Below are positions 26,760 to 36,170 of a stretch of DNA of 64,000 nucleotides, in pieces. A model generated the notes under the pieces. That model was not told where the DNA came from, did no database searches, and saw only the letters and a program-made list of their open reading frames with translations. How positions within the stretch are numbered: the first letter of the stretch is position 1; each line of letters opens with the position of its first letter. Made by a program: the position numbers and the translations under genes. This DNA comes from Dyella sp. ASV24 (GTDB lineage Bacteria; Pseudomonadota; Gammaproteobacteria; Xanthomonadales; Rhodanobacteraceae), in NCBI RefSeq assembly GCF_016428905.1, contig NZ_JAELTQ010000010.1, positions 1-64,000 of the forward strand, in the 5' to 3' direction.

Positions 26760-29021
26760 ATGATGCTTCGCGTGGATCCCGCCCAGGAAGAGATCGAACT
26801 GCAAAACCCCATGCGCCGCGAATGGCTCAAGCGGGGCGGGCTGGTGGTGGCCTTTATGTGGCTGGGAGGCGTGAGTCGAGTCTGGGGTTTCCCGGAAGGC
26901 ACGCGACTGAACGCGGATGATCCGCGATTTGCGCCCAACGCATTCGTGCGGGTGGGAAGCGATGGCAGCATCCAGCTGGTCATGCCCTGCATCGAAATGG
27001 GCCAGGGCGCCTACACCGGTCAGGCGACCTTGCTTGCCGAGGAGCTGGATGTCGGACTGGATCAGATCACCGTCGAGCACGCGCCCGCGAATCGCAAGCT
27101 GTACGCCAACCCCTTGCTCGGTGACCAGGCCACGGGTGGCTCAACGACCATTCGCTTCTGCTGGACCAGCCTGCGCGATGCCGGCGCTGCCGCGCGCAGC
27201 ATGCTCGTGGCAGCCGCCGCGCAACGTTGGAAGGTGGATGCATCGCAATGCACCGTCACACGCGGCGTAGTCACGCACACCAGCAGCGGACGCACGCTGC
27301 GCTATGGCGAACTCGCTAACGCGGCGGCAAACCTTGCACCGCCCGCCAAGCCCGTACTCAAGGACCCCAAGGATTTTCAGCTCATCGGCAAGCCGATGCG
27401 TCGCGTAGACACGCCGGGGAAGGTCGATGGCACCTTGCCGTTCGGCATCGACATCCGCGTGCCTGGCATGAAGGTGGCGACGGTACGGGCTTGCCCGACA
27501 TTCGGTGGCACGTTGGCCTCGGTGGACGACACGCGCGCCCGCGCCATTCCCGGGGTGCTCAAGGTGGTGAGGCTGGACAATGCCGTCGCCGTCATCGGCG
27601 AGCATTTCTGGGCGGCTAAAAAAGGGTTGGACGCGCTGACTATCCAGTGGAATCTCGGTGCGGGCCGTGACTTCAGTACCGAGCAGCTCTTCAAAGACCT
27701 GGCGGATGCGTCCGAGCACGGCACGCCCATCCTGGGGCGCGAAGTAGGCAACGTCGACAAGGTATCCGGCAAGGTCGTTTCCGCCACCTACCAATTGCCC
27801 TTGTTGGCACACGCGACCATGGAGCCGATCAACGCCACCGTGCACGTGCGTCCGGACGGTTGCGACATCTGGGTCGGTACGCAGGTGCCAGCGCGCTGCG
27901 TCGATGTCGCCATGCGGGTCACTGGCCTGCCGGCCGAGCGCATCCAGGTACACAACCAGTACATGGGTGGCGGTTTTGGCAGGCGTCTGTTCGAGGATTC
28001 CGTTGGACAGGCCGTCGGCATCGCTCGCCAAGTGGACTACCCGGTCAAAGTGATCTGGACGCGCGAGGAAGACATCGCACAGGATCGCTATCGCCCCGCT
28101 TACTACGATCGCATCTCTGCCACGCTCGATGACCAGGGGCGGCCACTGGCGTGGACGGATCGCACCACGGGTGCTTCGGTGCTGGCGACATTTGCACCGC
28201 CAGCCATGGGAAAAAACGGCCTGGATTCCGACCTGGTGGAATGCGCAGCTGAACTGCCCTACGAAGTGCCCAATCTGCGCGTCGACTGGGTGCGGCACGA
28301 CATGCCGAACGGCGTGCCGATTGGCTGGTGGCGTGGCGTGGGGCCGACGCATAACGTGTTCGTGGTCGAAAGCTTCGTGGACGAACTGGCGCACACCGTC
28401 GGCAAAGATCCCGTGGAGTACCGCCGCGCGATCCTGGGCGATAACCCGCGCGCCAAGGCTGTGCTGGAGCTGGCCGTAGAAAAGTCCGGCTGGGGCAAGG
28501 GCGACATGCCAGCGCGCCATGGCCGCGGCATGGCGCTCGCAGCGCCCTTTGGCAGTTACCTCTGCGTAGTGACGGATGTAGAGGTATCGCCGCAGGGTGA
28601 AGTGATGCTGCGTCGCGCTGTGGCGGTGGTCGATTGCGGCACAGTGGTGAACCCCAACACCGTTGAGGCGCAAGTCCAGGGCGGACTGGTGTTCGGCTGG
28701 AGCGCAGCCATGTACAGCGGCATCACCCTGAAGAACGGCGCCGTGGAGCAACGAAACTTCAACGACTATCGGGTGCTCCGCCTCAACCAGACGCCACCCA
28801 TCGAGGTCTATCTGGTGCCTAGCAAGGAGTCTCCAGGCGGCATCGGTGAAACCGGCACGGTGATGGCCATGCCCAGCCTGACGAATGCGATATTCGCGGC
28901 GACGGGCGTGCGCTTGCGTACCTTGCCTATCGATCGATCGGCGCTCGCGCAGAATAAGGACGCGCTGAAGTCCGTGCTGTCTGCAACGTCGTCGGCTTCG
29001 TCGACGGGGAGGCTCGCATGA
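26760..29021 (+). CDS. Molybdopterin-binding subunit of an IorB-type dehydrogenase
   Basis: The 753-residue subunit has an N-terminal RREWLKRGGLVVAFMWLGG segment that looks like a twin-arginine-type or membrane-export signal, then molybdopterin domains. Motifs include MPCIEMGQGAYTGQATLLAEEL, GGGFGRRLFED, WWRGVGPTHNVFVVESFVDELA and the catalytic-Glu loop GGIGETGT near the C-terminus. It oxidises N-heterocycles or aldehydes in characterised relatives. The substrate here is unknown. It overlaps the cytochrome gene by four bases (ATGA), showing coupled translation. The export signal suggests a periplasmic enzyme. Confidence 0.88.
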   Translation: MMLRVDPAQEEIELQNPMRREWLKRGGLVVAFMWLGGVSRVWGFPEGTRLNADDPRFAPNAFVRVGSDGSIQLVMPCIEMGQGAYTGQATLLAEELDVGLDQITVEHAPANRKLYANPLLGDQATGGSTTIRFCWTSLRDAGAAARSMLVAAAAQRWKVDASQCTVTRGVVTHTSSGRTLRYGELANAAANLAPPAKPVLKDPKDFQLIGKPMRRVDTPGKVDGTLPFGIDIRVPGMKVATVRACPTFGGTLASVDDTRARAIPGVLKVVRLDNAVAVIGEHFWAAKKGLDALTIQWNLGAGRDFSTEQLFKDLADASEHGTPILGREVGNVDKVSGKVVSATYQLPLLAHATMEPINATVHVRPDGCDIWVGTQVPARCVDVAMRVTGLPAERIQVHNQYMGGGFGRRLFEDSVGQAVGIARQVDYPVKVIWTREEDIAQDRYRPAYYDRISATLDDQGRPLAWTDRTTGASVLATFAPPAMGKNGLDSDLVECAAELPYEVPNLRVDWVRHDMPNGVPIGWWRGVGPTHNVFVVESFVDELAHTVGKDPVEYRRAILGDNPRAKAVLELAVEKSGWGKGDMPARHGRGMALAAPFGSYLCVVTDVEVSPQGEVMLRRAVAVVDCGTVVNPNTVEAQVQGGLVFGWSAAMYSGITLKNGAVEQRNFNDYRVLRLNQTPPIEVYLVPSKESPGGIGETGTVMAMPSLTNAIFAATGVRLRTLPIDRSALAQNKDALKSVLSATSSASSTGRLA

Positions 29022-30313
29022 AGATCCGGCGAGTGATCGGGACATTCATCGGCGCGGTCGTCCTGATCGCGGTCGGATTCACCGTCTACGCATGGGTTTC
29101 GGTCACGCACGGCGGCAACGAGCAAGCGGTACAGCCGGCGGGGGCGGGAACGCCAGCCGATCTTTCGTCGCAAATGGCGCGTGGCGAGTACCTGGTGCGC
29201 GCCGCCGATTGCGAAGCCTGCCATACGACGCCAGGAGGGCAGCCGTTTGCAGGCGGCGTGGCGTTCAAGCTGCCGTTCGGCACGATTTACTCATCGAACA
29301 TCACGGCCGATCGGGAGACCGGTATCGGCAACTGGAGCGATGACGAGTTCGTGCGTGCGCTGCACGCTGGCGTCGACAAGGAAGGCCGCCCGCTGTATCC
29401 CGCGTTCCCCTATACCTCGTACACCGCACTCAGTCGCGACGATATCGTAGCCATCAAGAGCTATCTTTTCAGCCTGCCGCCGGTACATGCGCAGGCACGA
29501 ACCAATGATTTGTCCTTTCCATACAACCAGCGCTGGGCACTGAGCCTGTGGAATGCGTTGTTCCTCAAGAAGGAGCGATTCCAGCCTGAGCAAGGGAAAT
29601 CCGAGGTGTGGAATCGCGGCGCCTACCTCGCCACTGCGCTAGGACACTGCGGCGAATGCCACACACCTCGCAACGTCGCGTTTGCCATGGACAACGGCAA
29701 AGCCTTGGCAGGGTCCGAGTTGCAGGGGTGGAAGGCTTACAACATCACATCCGACAAGGAGCATGGTGTCGGCGCCTGGAGCGACCAGGAACTGATCGAC
29801 TATTTCTCGAAAGGCCATGCCGCTGGTCGAGGCACCGCCTCCGGGCCGATGGGCGAGGTGGTGGGCTACAGCCTGCAATACCTCACACCATCGGATCTGT
29901 CCGCACTCGTGACCTACCTGCGTGACGTCAAGCCACAGCAGGGTGGGCTAACCATGTCCAGTCCCACGGCTCCTGTGCCGGCATCAGCCGTCGCCACCGC
30001 GAGCCTGGGCGAGCAACTGTTCGTAGGAGCCTGCACGGGATGCCATACGCAAAGCGGACAGGGACGCGAGACCGATTATGCGATGTTGACAGGCTTGCGA
30101 TCCGTACGTGATCCGCATGCCACCAATCTCACCCGGATCATCATCAGCGGCTCGGCACTGCACGTCGGCGGTCAGGAGATCTTCATGCCATCGTTCGGTC
30201 GCGCCTATTCAGATGCCGAGATCGCAGCGCTGTCCAACTACGTGGTGCAGCACTTTGGTGGACAGCAAGGCCAGCTCAGTGCCGCCGACATCGCTCAGCG
30301 GCGTCAGCCGTGA
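29018..30313 (+). CDS. Membrane-anchored three-heme cytochrome c
   Basis: The 431-residue protein has an N-terminal membrane anchor (VIGTFIGAVVLIAVGFTVYAW) and three CxxCH heme sites: CEACH near residue 67, CGECH near 210, and CTGCH near 340. The layout matches the cytochrome subunit of periplasmic alcohol/aldehyde dehydrogenases. It would take electrons from the IorAB-type enzyme and pass them to the respiratory chain. It overlaps the upstream gene by four bases and ends in a hairpin. Confidence 0.9.
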   Translation: MKIRRVIGTFIGAVVLIAVGFTVYAWVSVTHGGNEQAVQPAGAGTPADLSSQMARGEYLVRAADCEACHTTPGGQPFAGGVAFKLPFGTIYSSNITADRETGIGNWSDDEFVRALHAGVDKEGRPLYPAFPYTSYTALSRDDIVAIKSYLFSLPPVHAQARTNDLSFPYNQRWALSLWNALFLKKERFQPEQGKSEVWNRGAYLATALGHCGECHTPRNVAFAMDNGKALAGSELQGWKAYNITSDKEHGVGAWSDQELIDYFSKGHAAGRGTASGPMGEVVGYSLQYLTPSDLSALVTYLRDVKPQQGGLTMSSPTAPVPASAVATASLGEQLFVGACTGCHTQSGQGRETDYAMLTGLRSVRDPHATNLTRIIISGSALHVGGQEIFMPSFGRAYSDAEIAALSNYVVQHFGGQQGQLSAADIAQRRQP

Positions 30314-30325
30314 GTGGCTGACGCC
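30300..30325 (+). terminator. Hairpin overlapping the cytochrome stop codon
   Basis: GGCGTCAGCC (30300-30309) pairs perfectly with GGCTGACGCC (30316-30325). The loop holds the TGA stop. A G-rich rather than T-rich tail follows, so it is a possible terminator or mRNA-stabilising stem. Confidence 0.5.
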
Positions 30326-30821
30326 GGGGGCGGCTGAATGATGTGAGTTTGAAAGTGAGCAGAAACGGATGACCTCTCAGGCTCGGCATCACTCCTGAAA
30401 GCGAGCCCGCAGGCAAGTGCGAAAGCAAACACCATGACGATTGCGAAACGAATATCGCCAACATGGCGATGCCTCACACGATGCCGTTTGGCGTAGTTCG
30501 CATCGCCGTTATGGCCTGGAAGGGGCCAGCATTCTTTGGTTCGCATGGACGTGCCTCGCAAGGAGTACTACACGGGATAGCCATTCCCGCTGAGCGATTG
30601 GCTAGGAGTCATCTCGTTGCCTACGGTAGGCGGTGGGTCGACGTGAGTGAAGTCGATAGATTGAATCACGGTGATAGGCGATGACTATTACCCGAGCCGG
30701 GTGGTGCTTTCAGCCAAGCTGGCTCGCCGAGCAGCTTGGCGACAATCGCAAGTGAAAGACATCCGGCGATGTCACGCTTATGCTGTGCCGTGGCTTGCGT
30801 GGTCTTCCCGAGGATGGTGCT
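30326..30821. other. Intergenic region with a hairpin, no supported gene
   Basis: About 500 bases lie between the cytochrome and the XAC2610-like gene. A 9-bp perfect hairpin GCCAAGCTG / CAGCTTGGC (30713-30740) sits about 80 bases before the next start and may be leader structure. A minus-strand frame with a hydrophobic segment (30304-30561) lacks a convincing ribosome site. Confidence 0.4.
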
Positions 30822-31688
30822 ATGCCGATCTTTCATGCCCAGAGGGGCCGATGGTCTCGCTGGGCGTGTCCACTCCTGCTCTCGGCGGTTGCGATTCACG
30901 CACGGGCGGAGGAGGCAGCCATCATCCAGGTGGACCCACAAACCCAGGCTCGGGTGACGCTAGCACCCAATCGCATCGTGGTCCGCTTCCTGTCGAGCGG
31001 AAAAGCCCAGACGCTGAAGATTGAACCGACCGGTGCTGATGGTGGCTACCGTCTTGCGACTGACGACTTCAATTTCGATGGCCATCAGGACTTCGCCATC
31101 GTTGATTCCTACGACGGCGTGACCGAGGGTTACCAGATCTTTCTTTTTGATCCGGCCGGGCAGCGCTTTGTGCCGTTGGATGTCAAAGCGAGCGGCAGTT
31201 GCGCTGGCCTTTCAGGGGTCAGCGTTGATCCCAAGAGTCGCACCTTGTATAGCGCGTGTCGCGGCGCCGGCTGGAGCCTGGACGCTTATCGCTATACGGC
31301 TGATGGGGCGATCTATCTCTACCAGTCGACAGAGGAAACCGGCATCGAGGGCGACCCGGTGCTGCAACGCCTATTCGGCGTCAAACCAGGAGACACGCCC
31401 ATCGGCCGTCTCCTGACCTACGACGAGCGAGGCCACGTGGTTGCGCGTGCTCTGGCACGTCGTGACAGTCTGGCGATCGTGCGGGCGACTGCGCAGGTGG
31501 CCACACCTCACCTCCCGATGTACGAGAAACCGGGTCATGCCACATCGGCGCACCATCTCGTGCGGGGTGATCATGTCGATGTGGTGGATGTCTCAGCCGA
31601 TCTGCATTGGGTGCGTGTGACGTATCGCAATGTGACCAAGGGAAGCATCGAAGGCTGGGTCAATGTCAGCGGGCTTTCGCCGCGATAG
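30822..31688 (+). CDS. XAC2610-related periplasmic protein with C-terminal SH3-like domain
   Basis: The 288-residue protein has a signal peptide ending near residue 29 (LLSAVAIHARA). A calcium-loop-like sequence DDFNFDGHQDFAIVDSYDG (about 81-99) and YQIFLFDPAGQRFVPL follow. These are features of XAC2610-type periplasmic proteins of Xanthomonadales. Residues about 225-288 form a bacterial SH3-like domain (YEKPGHATSAHHLVRGDHVDVVDV, GWVNVSGL). XAC2610 in Xanthomonas is an inhibitor of a type IV secretion lysozyme effector. A peptidoglycan-related role here is inference. GAGGATGG precedes ATG 30822. Confidence 0.6.
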   Translation: MPIFHAQRGRWSRWACPLLLSAVAIHARAEEAAIIQVDPQTQARVTLAPNRIVVRFLSSGKAQTLKIEPTGADGGYRLATDDFNFDGHQDFAIVDSYDGVTEGYQIFLFDPAGQRFVPLDVKASGSCAGLSGVSVDPKSRTLYSACRGAGWSLDAYRYTADGAIYLYQSTEETGIEGDPVLQRLFGVKPGDTPIGRLLTYDERGHVVARALARRDSLAIVRATAQVATPHLPMYEKPGHATSAHHLVRGDHVDVVDVSADLHWVRVTYRNVTKGSIEGWVNVSGLSPR

Positions 31689-31723
31689 TGGCCAACACAC
31701 GACCGTTGCATAACCGGCCACTT

Positions 31724-33880
31724 TCACCGCGCGGGCGCATCGATGTCGCCAAGCGTCCATCCTAATCCGGTCCGGGTGATATACGGTGCAAGGGCGGACT
31801 CATCATCGCGCAGCGCGTTGCGCAGTTGCAGCAAGTGAGACAGCGCTGGCTCGCAACTGGTACGTGCCTGCGGCAACGCCTGGGAGGCCAGCTTGATCGC
31901 GCGCTCAACATGGTGATCGGCTGCCTGCCATCGCACCACGTTTGGCGTGTCGTATAACTGGGCGAGGGCCTGCACAGCCTGTTGCACGGAGGTGCGCACC
32001 CCGTTGGGCAAGGCCGCGTGTTGCATGTCCCGGCGAAGCTCAATCAATGTGCGGCCACAGTCATGCACCGCCAGACCCCAGGCCATCAGGCTGCGCGACT
32101 GAACGCTGCCGTGCCGTGTGTGCTCCACGATCTGGTGAAAAAGATCGCGGTTGCCACTTTCGAACGCATAGAGCAAACCGTGCATGGGGGCCGTCGCAGC
32201 GAGCTGCACTTGGCGGCGTAACTGCTGCATCTGACGCTTCCGGAGCCACTGCGTACCGACAACCGCCGGCATAAGCATGAACGCCATGCCCGTGACCATC
32301 AGGCCGAACATGGAGGCCAATGCTTCGTTGATGAAGCGTCCCGGGTCGTACACCATCGGGTTCTTCAGGGCGAGCGTGAGCACGAAACCCAGCGTATAGC
32401 CCGTGCCGACCCCAGGCAGGGTTGCGCTGCGGGTGGTCAAATAGGGTCCCACCATCAGCAGTGGCAGCGTTCCCAGCACAAGCATGGTGAAGCCATCGCC
32501 ACCCGGCAACAGGCAGAATGACGAGATGTACGAAGCCACGACGCCAAGCGCAAAGCCGCCAAGCGTGTTGGCCGTAACAGTGACGGGCGCGCTGGTGGTG
32601 GCTAGCAGGCCGCTGAATAGTGTTGCCAGCAACATGGCGGTGGTGGCCGATGGCCAATCCGTCGCCAGCCAGAACACGCTGAGACCCAGCATGGTGAAGA
32701 ATGTGCGCGCCACTGCGATCAGCGGCGCCACATTGTCGTTGGACCGTTTAAAAGCTACATCCTCTATCTCGCCCTGCAGGTGTCCTTGTGTCTCGCGCAG
32801 CGTCGCTTCCAATGCCGCAAAGTCGCGAAGCTCGCCAGCGAAACGACGCAGCAGCGCGGCGCCGCTGTCGAACTGCAGCAGAAGGTCCGGATCCTGACGC
32901 AAGGTGGTGCGCAACTGCATCGCTAGTGACGAAAGCTGTGCTTCACAGGCGTCTAGGCGCGCAGCGAGTGGGCGAAGGGCAGGGGATGCTGTTGGCGCCA
33001 GCGCCTCACTGACCGGCGCATAAAGCTGGGTAAGCGCCCGTGCAGTACGGCGGTGATGATTGCGCTCCAGTCGATTGACCAGGTGATGCAGTGATTGGAA
33101 GCTGGTTGCGGCTGCCATGTAGCGCAGGTTCAACAACCGCATACGGCTGCTTCGCACGCGCGCCTGTGGATCCTCGAAGATCACAGAGGCGCGTAGATCC
33201 TCTAATTGCACGGCAGCACGCACACAGCGCAGATGTGCTTGTTCCAACTGCTCGCGGGGAACGCCACCGAGCAGACCTTCGCGCGCAAAGGCCATAAAGT
33301 CATCGAAATGTTCGCGCTCCGTACGCTGCAGCACGTCACGCAAACGCTCGGGCCAGACAACGTCGCTGACCAGTGCGGCAATCACAATGCCCAGCATGAC
33401 CTCGCTGACGCGAAGCATGGCCGTGTCGAAGACACGGTAGGGGTCGCTAACTGACGGCAATGCCACGACAGCTGCCGTGTAGCCGGCCAACACGAACCCA
33501 TAGGCCATGAAGTTGCGAAGGAGTACGGCACCGCCCGAGCAAAGACCTACCCACAGTGACAGACTGAACACGAACAGCTCGCGCTGCTGCGGAAACGCAG
33601 CCATCAGCAGAAGCGCGAACACGCTGCCAGCCACCGTGCCGATAGCGCGATAGAAGCTCTTGGCAATCACCATGCCGCGCTGCGGATGCATCACGATAGC
33701 GACGGTAATCATAGCCGTGGCCGGCTGTTGCAACTGAAATAGCATCGACAGCCAAGCGGTGAGATAAAACGCCAACAAGCACTTGAAGACGAAGATCCAC
33801 GCCTGGCGCTCGCCAGCGAGAAACAAAGCCATACGGGAGTGTCGCCGCGTCGCACGGCCATCCATGGGCACCCAGTTCAT
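31724..33880 (-). CDS. FUSC family membrane transporter (AaeB/YccS-like)
   Basis: The 718-residue inner-membrane protein has two membrane-helix blocks. The first is about residues 28-160 (AWIFVFKCLLAFYLTAWLSMLFQLQQPATAMITVAIVMHPQRG). The second is about 380-530 (TMLGLSVFWLATDWPSATTAMLLATLFSGLLAT). A cytosolic helical region lies between them and another at the C-terminus. The MHPQRGMVIAKSFYRAIGTVAG signature is typical of FUSC / aromatic-acid exporter AaeB-like proteins, thought to export aromatic acids. ATG 33880 is preferred over an upstream start that adds no conserved sequence. It ends 36 bases from the convergent XAC2610-like gene. Confidence 0.85.
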   Translation of the reverse strand: MNWVPMDGRATRRHSRMALFLAGERQAWIFVFKCLLAFYLTAWLSMLFQLQQPATAMITVAIVMHPQRGMVIAKSFYRAIGTVAGSVFALLLMAAFPQQRELFVFSLSLWVGLCSGGAVLLRNFMAYGFVLAGYTAAVVALPSVSDPYRVFDTAMLRVSEVMLGIVIAALVSDVVWPERLRDVLQRTEREHFDDFMAFAREGLLGGVPREQLEQAHLRCVRAAVQLEDLRASVIFEDPQARVRSSRMRLLNLRYMAAATSFQSLHHLVNRLERNHHRRTARALTQLYAPVSEALAPTASPALRPLAARLDACEAQLSSLAMQLRTTLRQDPDLLLQFDSGAALLRRFAGELRDFAALEATLRETQGHLQGEIEDVAFKRSNDNVAPLIAVARTFFTMLGLSVFWLATDWPSATTAMLLATLFSGLLATTSAPVTVTANTLGGFALGVVASYISSFCLLPGGDGFTMLVLGTLPLLMVGPYLTTRSATLPGVGTGYTLGFVLTLALKNPMVYDPGRFINEALASMFGLMVTGMAFMLMPAVVGTQWLRKRQMQQLRRQVQLAATAPMHGLLYAFESGNRDLFHQIVEHTRHGSVQSRSLMAWGLAVHDCGRTLIELRRDMQHAALPNGVRTSVQQAVQALAQLYDTPNVVRWQAADHHVERAIKLASQALPQARTSCEPALSHLLQLRNALRDDESALAPYITRTGLGWTLGDIDAPAR

Positions 33881-34079
33881 CGTGTCCCTGCTGCTCGAGA
33901 GGTGTTGAATGGCGAAGCAGGGGTAGCAAAGCGAGCCATGCCGCACGGCGGTCGTGCGGCATGGGTGTGACACCCGTGTCGTGAGGGGTTGCGGCAGCAA
34001 TCGGAGTGCCTTTGCCTAACGCGCTGCCGTAACGTTGTGCGTGCAAGCCGCCCCCGCCGTAGCGAGACGACGACCCGCA

Positions 34080-34595
34080 TCAACCCTGGATCTGATAGGC
34101 CTCGATCTGGCTACGCGAGATGCCAATCAGCGCGAGCTTCTTCAGGTTGTCCACACGCTTGGGAAGCGTGGAAACCGGCGTCCTGGCGGGATCGAGCGGA
34201 GTGCGCGACGAGACCACCAGACGCGTGCCGTCGCAGATGGTCAAGGTCATGGCGGTCTTCGCACCGAGGTTAGCGGCCGAGTCCGGAATCGACGTACTGC
34301 AGTAGGCATCGCTTTGGGGCTTGGGACCCTGACCCAATTCCACAATGAGTCGCGGCGAGGCGAGGTTGGCAGCGCCTTCCGTCTTGCTGTTCGGAATGGC
34401 TTCGGCGATCTGTTGATTGGTGGCGTCAGGCAACGCGCCGCGCACTTCAATGGGGAGACTCGGCATGGCCTTCTTCCAGTGATCCACCGTGTCGTCCGAA
34501 TTCGCCCAACGTGCATCGACGGTGGCATGACAACCCGCCAGCATCAGGGTGGCAGCAGCGAAGGCGAGGGTGGTCAATCGAGTATGAATGTGCAT
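34080..34595 (-). CDS. Putative envelope lipoprotein
   Basis: The 171-residue protein has a lipoprotein signal (TLAFAAATLMLAGC, lipobox LAGC with Cys22). The mature part has no recognised domain. It contains HWKKAMPSLPIEVRGALPDATNQQIAEAI and ends in SQIEAYQIQG. ATG 34595 gives the clean signal peptide. It lies downstream of nothing obvious on the minus strand and precedes the FUSC gene by 199 bases. No function is proposed. Confidence 0.65.
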   Translation of the reverse strand: MHIHTRLTTLAFAAATLMLAGCHATVDARWANSDDTVDHWKKAMPSLPIEVRGALPDATNQQIAEAIPNSKTEGAANLASPRLIVELGQGPKPQSDAYCSTSIPDSAANLGAKTAMTLTICDGTRLVVSSRTPLDPARTPVSTLPKRVDNLKKLALIGISRSQIEAYQIQG

Positions 34596-35032
34596 GGTGG
34601 CAAGTCTCTGAAGTGGCAGCGCGGGGCGCGCGTCAAGGACGCATCGCTCGGCGCGATGCGGTGGTAAGTGCGATCGAGTGGGCGTAGATACCCAGGCGGC
34701 CTGTGTCGCCGCGCGGTGCATCAGGTGGCTGTGGCGTGGCCTGGCCGGTGGCTTTAGCCGTGCGCGGAAACGTCAGAACGACGCGTCGGGCTGGTAGGGC
34801 GGTGCGAGCCGGGGATATCGAGTGTGCGGAAGTGCTGGCGTCGTGCGCTCAATGGAGCGCCATGGCCGTGTGGCGAATACGGGAGCAGTCATTGCTTGAA
34901 GGTGCGGGGATCAGCGAAGGGCGCCAGTGTTATGGATTCGTTCGCACCGATAAATCACTTGCAGCGCCCGTCACATGGTCCTGTCAGTCCCCAATGCGCG
35001 CGGCCTGAGGCTGAGACATCCATGCCGGGCGG
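34596..35032. other. Intergenic region, no supported gene
   Basis: The 437 bases lie between the lipoprotein start and the LysR stop, both minus strand. They presumably hold the lipoprotein promoter. Open frames here overlap the flanks and have no family resemblance. Confidence 0.4.
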
Positions 35033-35962
35033 TCAGGGAAGAGGGGCGATGGCCGAATCCCATGGCGCTCCAGCTCCCCAGCGCTCCACGAGAAAATCAA
35101 TGAACGCGCGAGTCCGAGGCGTCAGGTGCCGTTTGCTCGGATAGACCAGGCGGATAGGGTCCGGTGGCGGGCGATACGCACGCAAGACTTCCACCAGCTT
35201 GCCGGTACGCAAATCGTCGCCGATCACGTAATTGGCCAAATGGGCAAGCCCGAATCCCGCGAGGGCGGATTCTCGGACAGCTTCGGAGTTGTCGATGTTT
35301 ATTCGGCCAGGGCCTTCGTACAAAAAGGGACCATTTTCTGTTTGCAGCCGCCATGGCCGCGGCCGCTCGGCGTTGATGTACACGATGGTGTCGTGATCGG
35401 CCAGCTCCACAGGCGTCATTGGCGCACCGCGACTGGCCAGGTATTCCGGAGATGCGCAGACAATGAACTGCTGCCATGCCACCGTGCGTGTCAATATCAA
35501 CGAGTCGTGTTTGGGCGGCCCGATGCGTAAGGCGATGTCGAAACCTTCCTCGATCAGATCCACGAAGCGGTCGGTAAACCATAGCTCCGCACGCAGCTCC
35601 GGCCATTGCTTCAGGTAATCGTGAATGACCGGCATGATGTGACGCTGACCAAAGGAGGGCGGCGTGATCAGTCGGAGCGTACCGGTGGGGCGGCTGCGAC
35701 GCAGCGCCATGGTGGCATCTACATCTTCCAGCTCCTCCAGAATCTGTCGCCAACGCTCATAGACGACGCTGCCTTCGTCCGTCAGGCTCAGTTTGCGCGT
35801 CGTACGATGAAGCAGTCGCACGCCAAGCTGGCTTTCCAGGCGCGCGATGCTTTTGCCCACCGCAGAGCGCGTGAGTCCGAGCCCGGTGGCGGCGGCCGTA
35901 AAGCTGCCGGACCTTACGGCGGCCACAAATGCGGCGATATCGCCGAATCGATAGGGTTCCAT
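35033..35962 (-). CDS. LysR family transcriptional regulator
   Basis: The 309-residue regulator has an N-terminal winged helix (YRFGDIAAFVAAVRSGSFTAAATGLGLTRSAVGKSIARLESQLGVRLLHRTTRKLSLTDEG) and an LTTR effector domain (GTLRLITPPSFGQRHIMPVIHDYLKQWPELRAELWF, FDIALRIGPP). The LHRTTRKLSLTDEG motif marks the CrgA/DsdC-like majority branch. The target is unknown. The nearest gene (hypothetical membrane protein) is in the same direction, 208 bases upstream, so this looks like an orphan regulator. Confidence 0.9.
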   Translation of the reverse strand: MEPYRFGDIAAFVAAVRSGSFTAAATGLGLTRSAVGKSIARLESQLGVRLLHRTTRKLSLTDEGSVVYERWRQILEELEDVDATMALRRSRPTGTLRLITPPSFGQRHIMPVIHDYLKQWPELRAELWFTDRFVDLIEEGFDIALRIGPPKHDSLILTRTVAWQQFIVCASPEYLASRGAPMTPVELADHDTIVYINAERPRPWRLQTENGPFLYEGPGRINIDNSEAVRESALAGFGLAHLANYVIGDDLRTGKLVEVLRAYRPPPDPIRLVYPSKRHLTPRTRAFIDFLVERWGAGAPWDSAIAPLP

Positions 35963-36170
35963 GTGCGGGAGTCGTCGTTGTCGATGTGCGGCAGGCTTTG
36001 TCTACGAACAGCGGGTTTGCCAGTGCGCAGGGAACGCATGCAGGTGGATATCTGCCATGCGCTGACGCCTATCGTACTAGGGGCGACGGCGAATTGGCGT
36101 GCAACCCGCTGAACCAGCGCCTTGGCACTGGCAGGACAATCCACCGTCAATGCCCACGATCACCGCGCAC

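Noticed and set aside
27141-29045. Long minus-strand open frame of 634 codons antisense to the molybdopterin subunit
   Set aside because: The plus-strand frame has full family motifs (GGFGRRLFED, GIGETG). The antisense frame is a shadow of high-GC codon bias with no recognisable domain.
30304-30561. Minus-strand small frame with a hydrophobic segment (MVFAFALACGLAF)
   Set aside because: No ribosome-binding site, overlaps the terminator-like hairpin, and no family match, so a small membrane protein is not supported.
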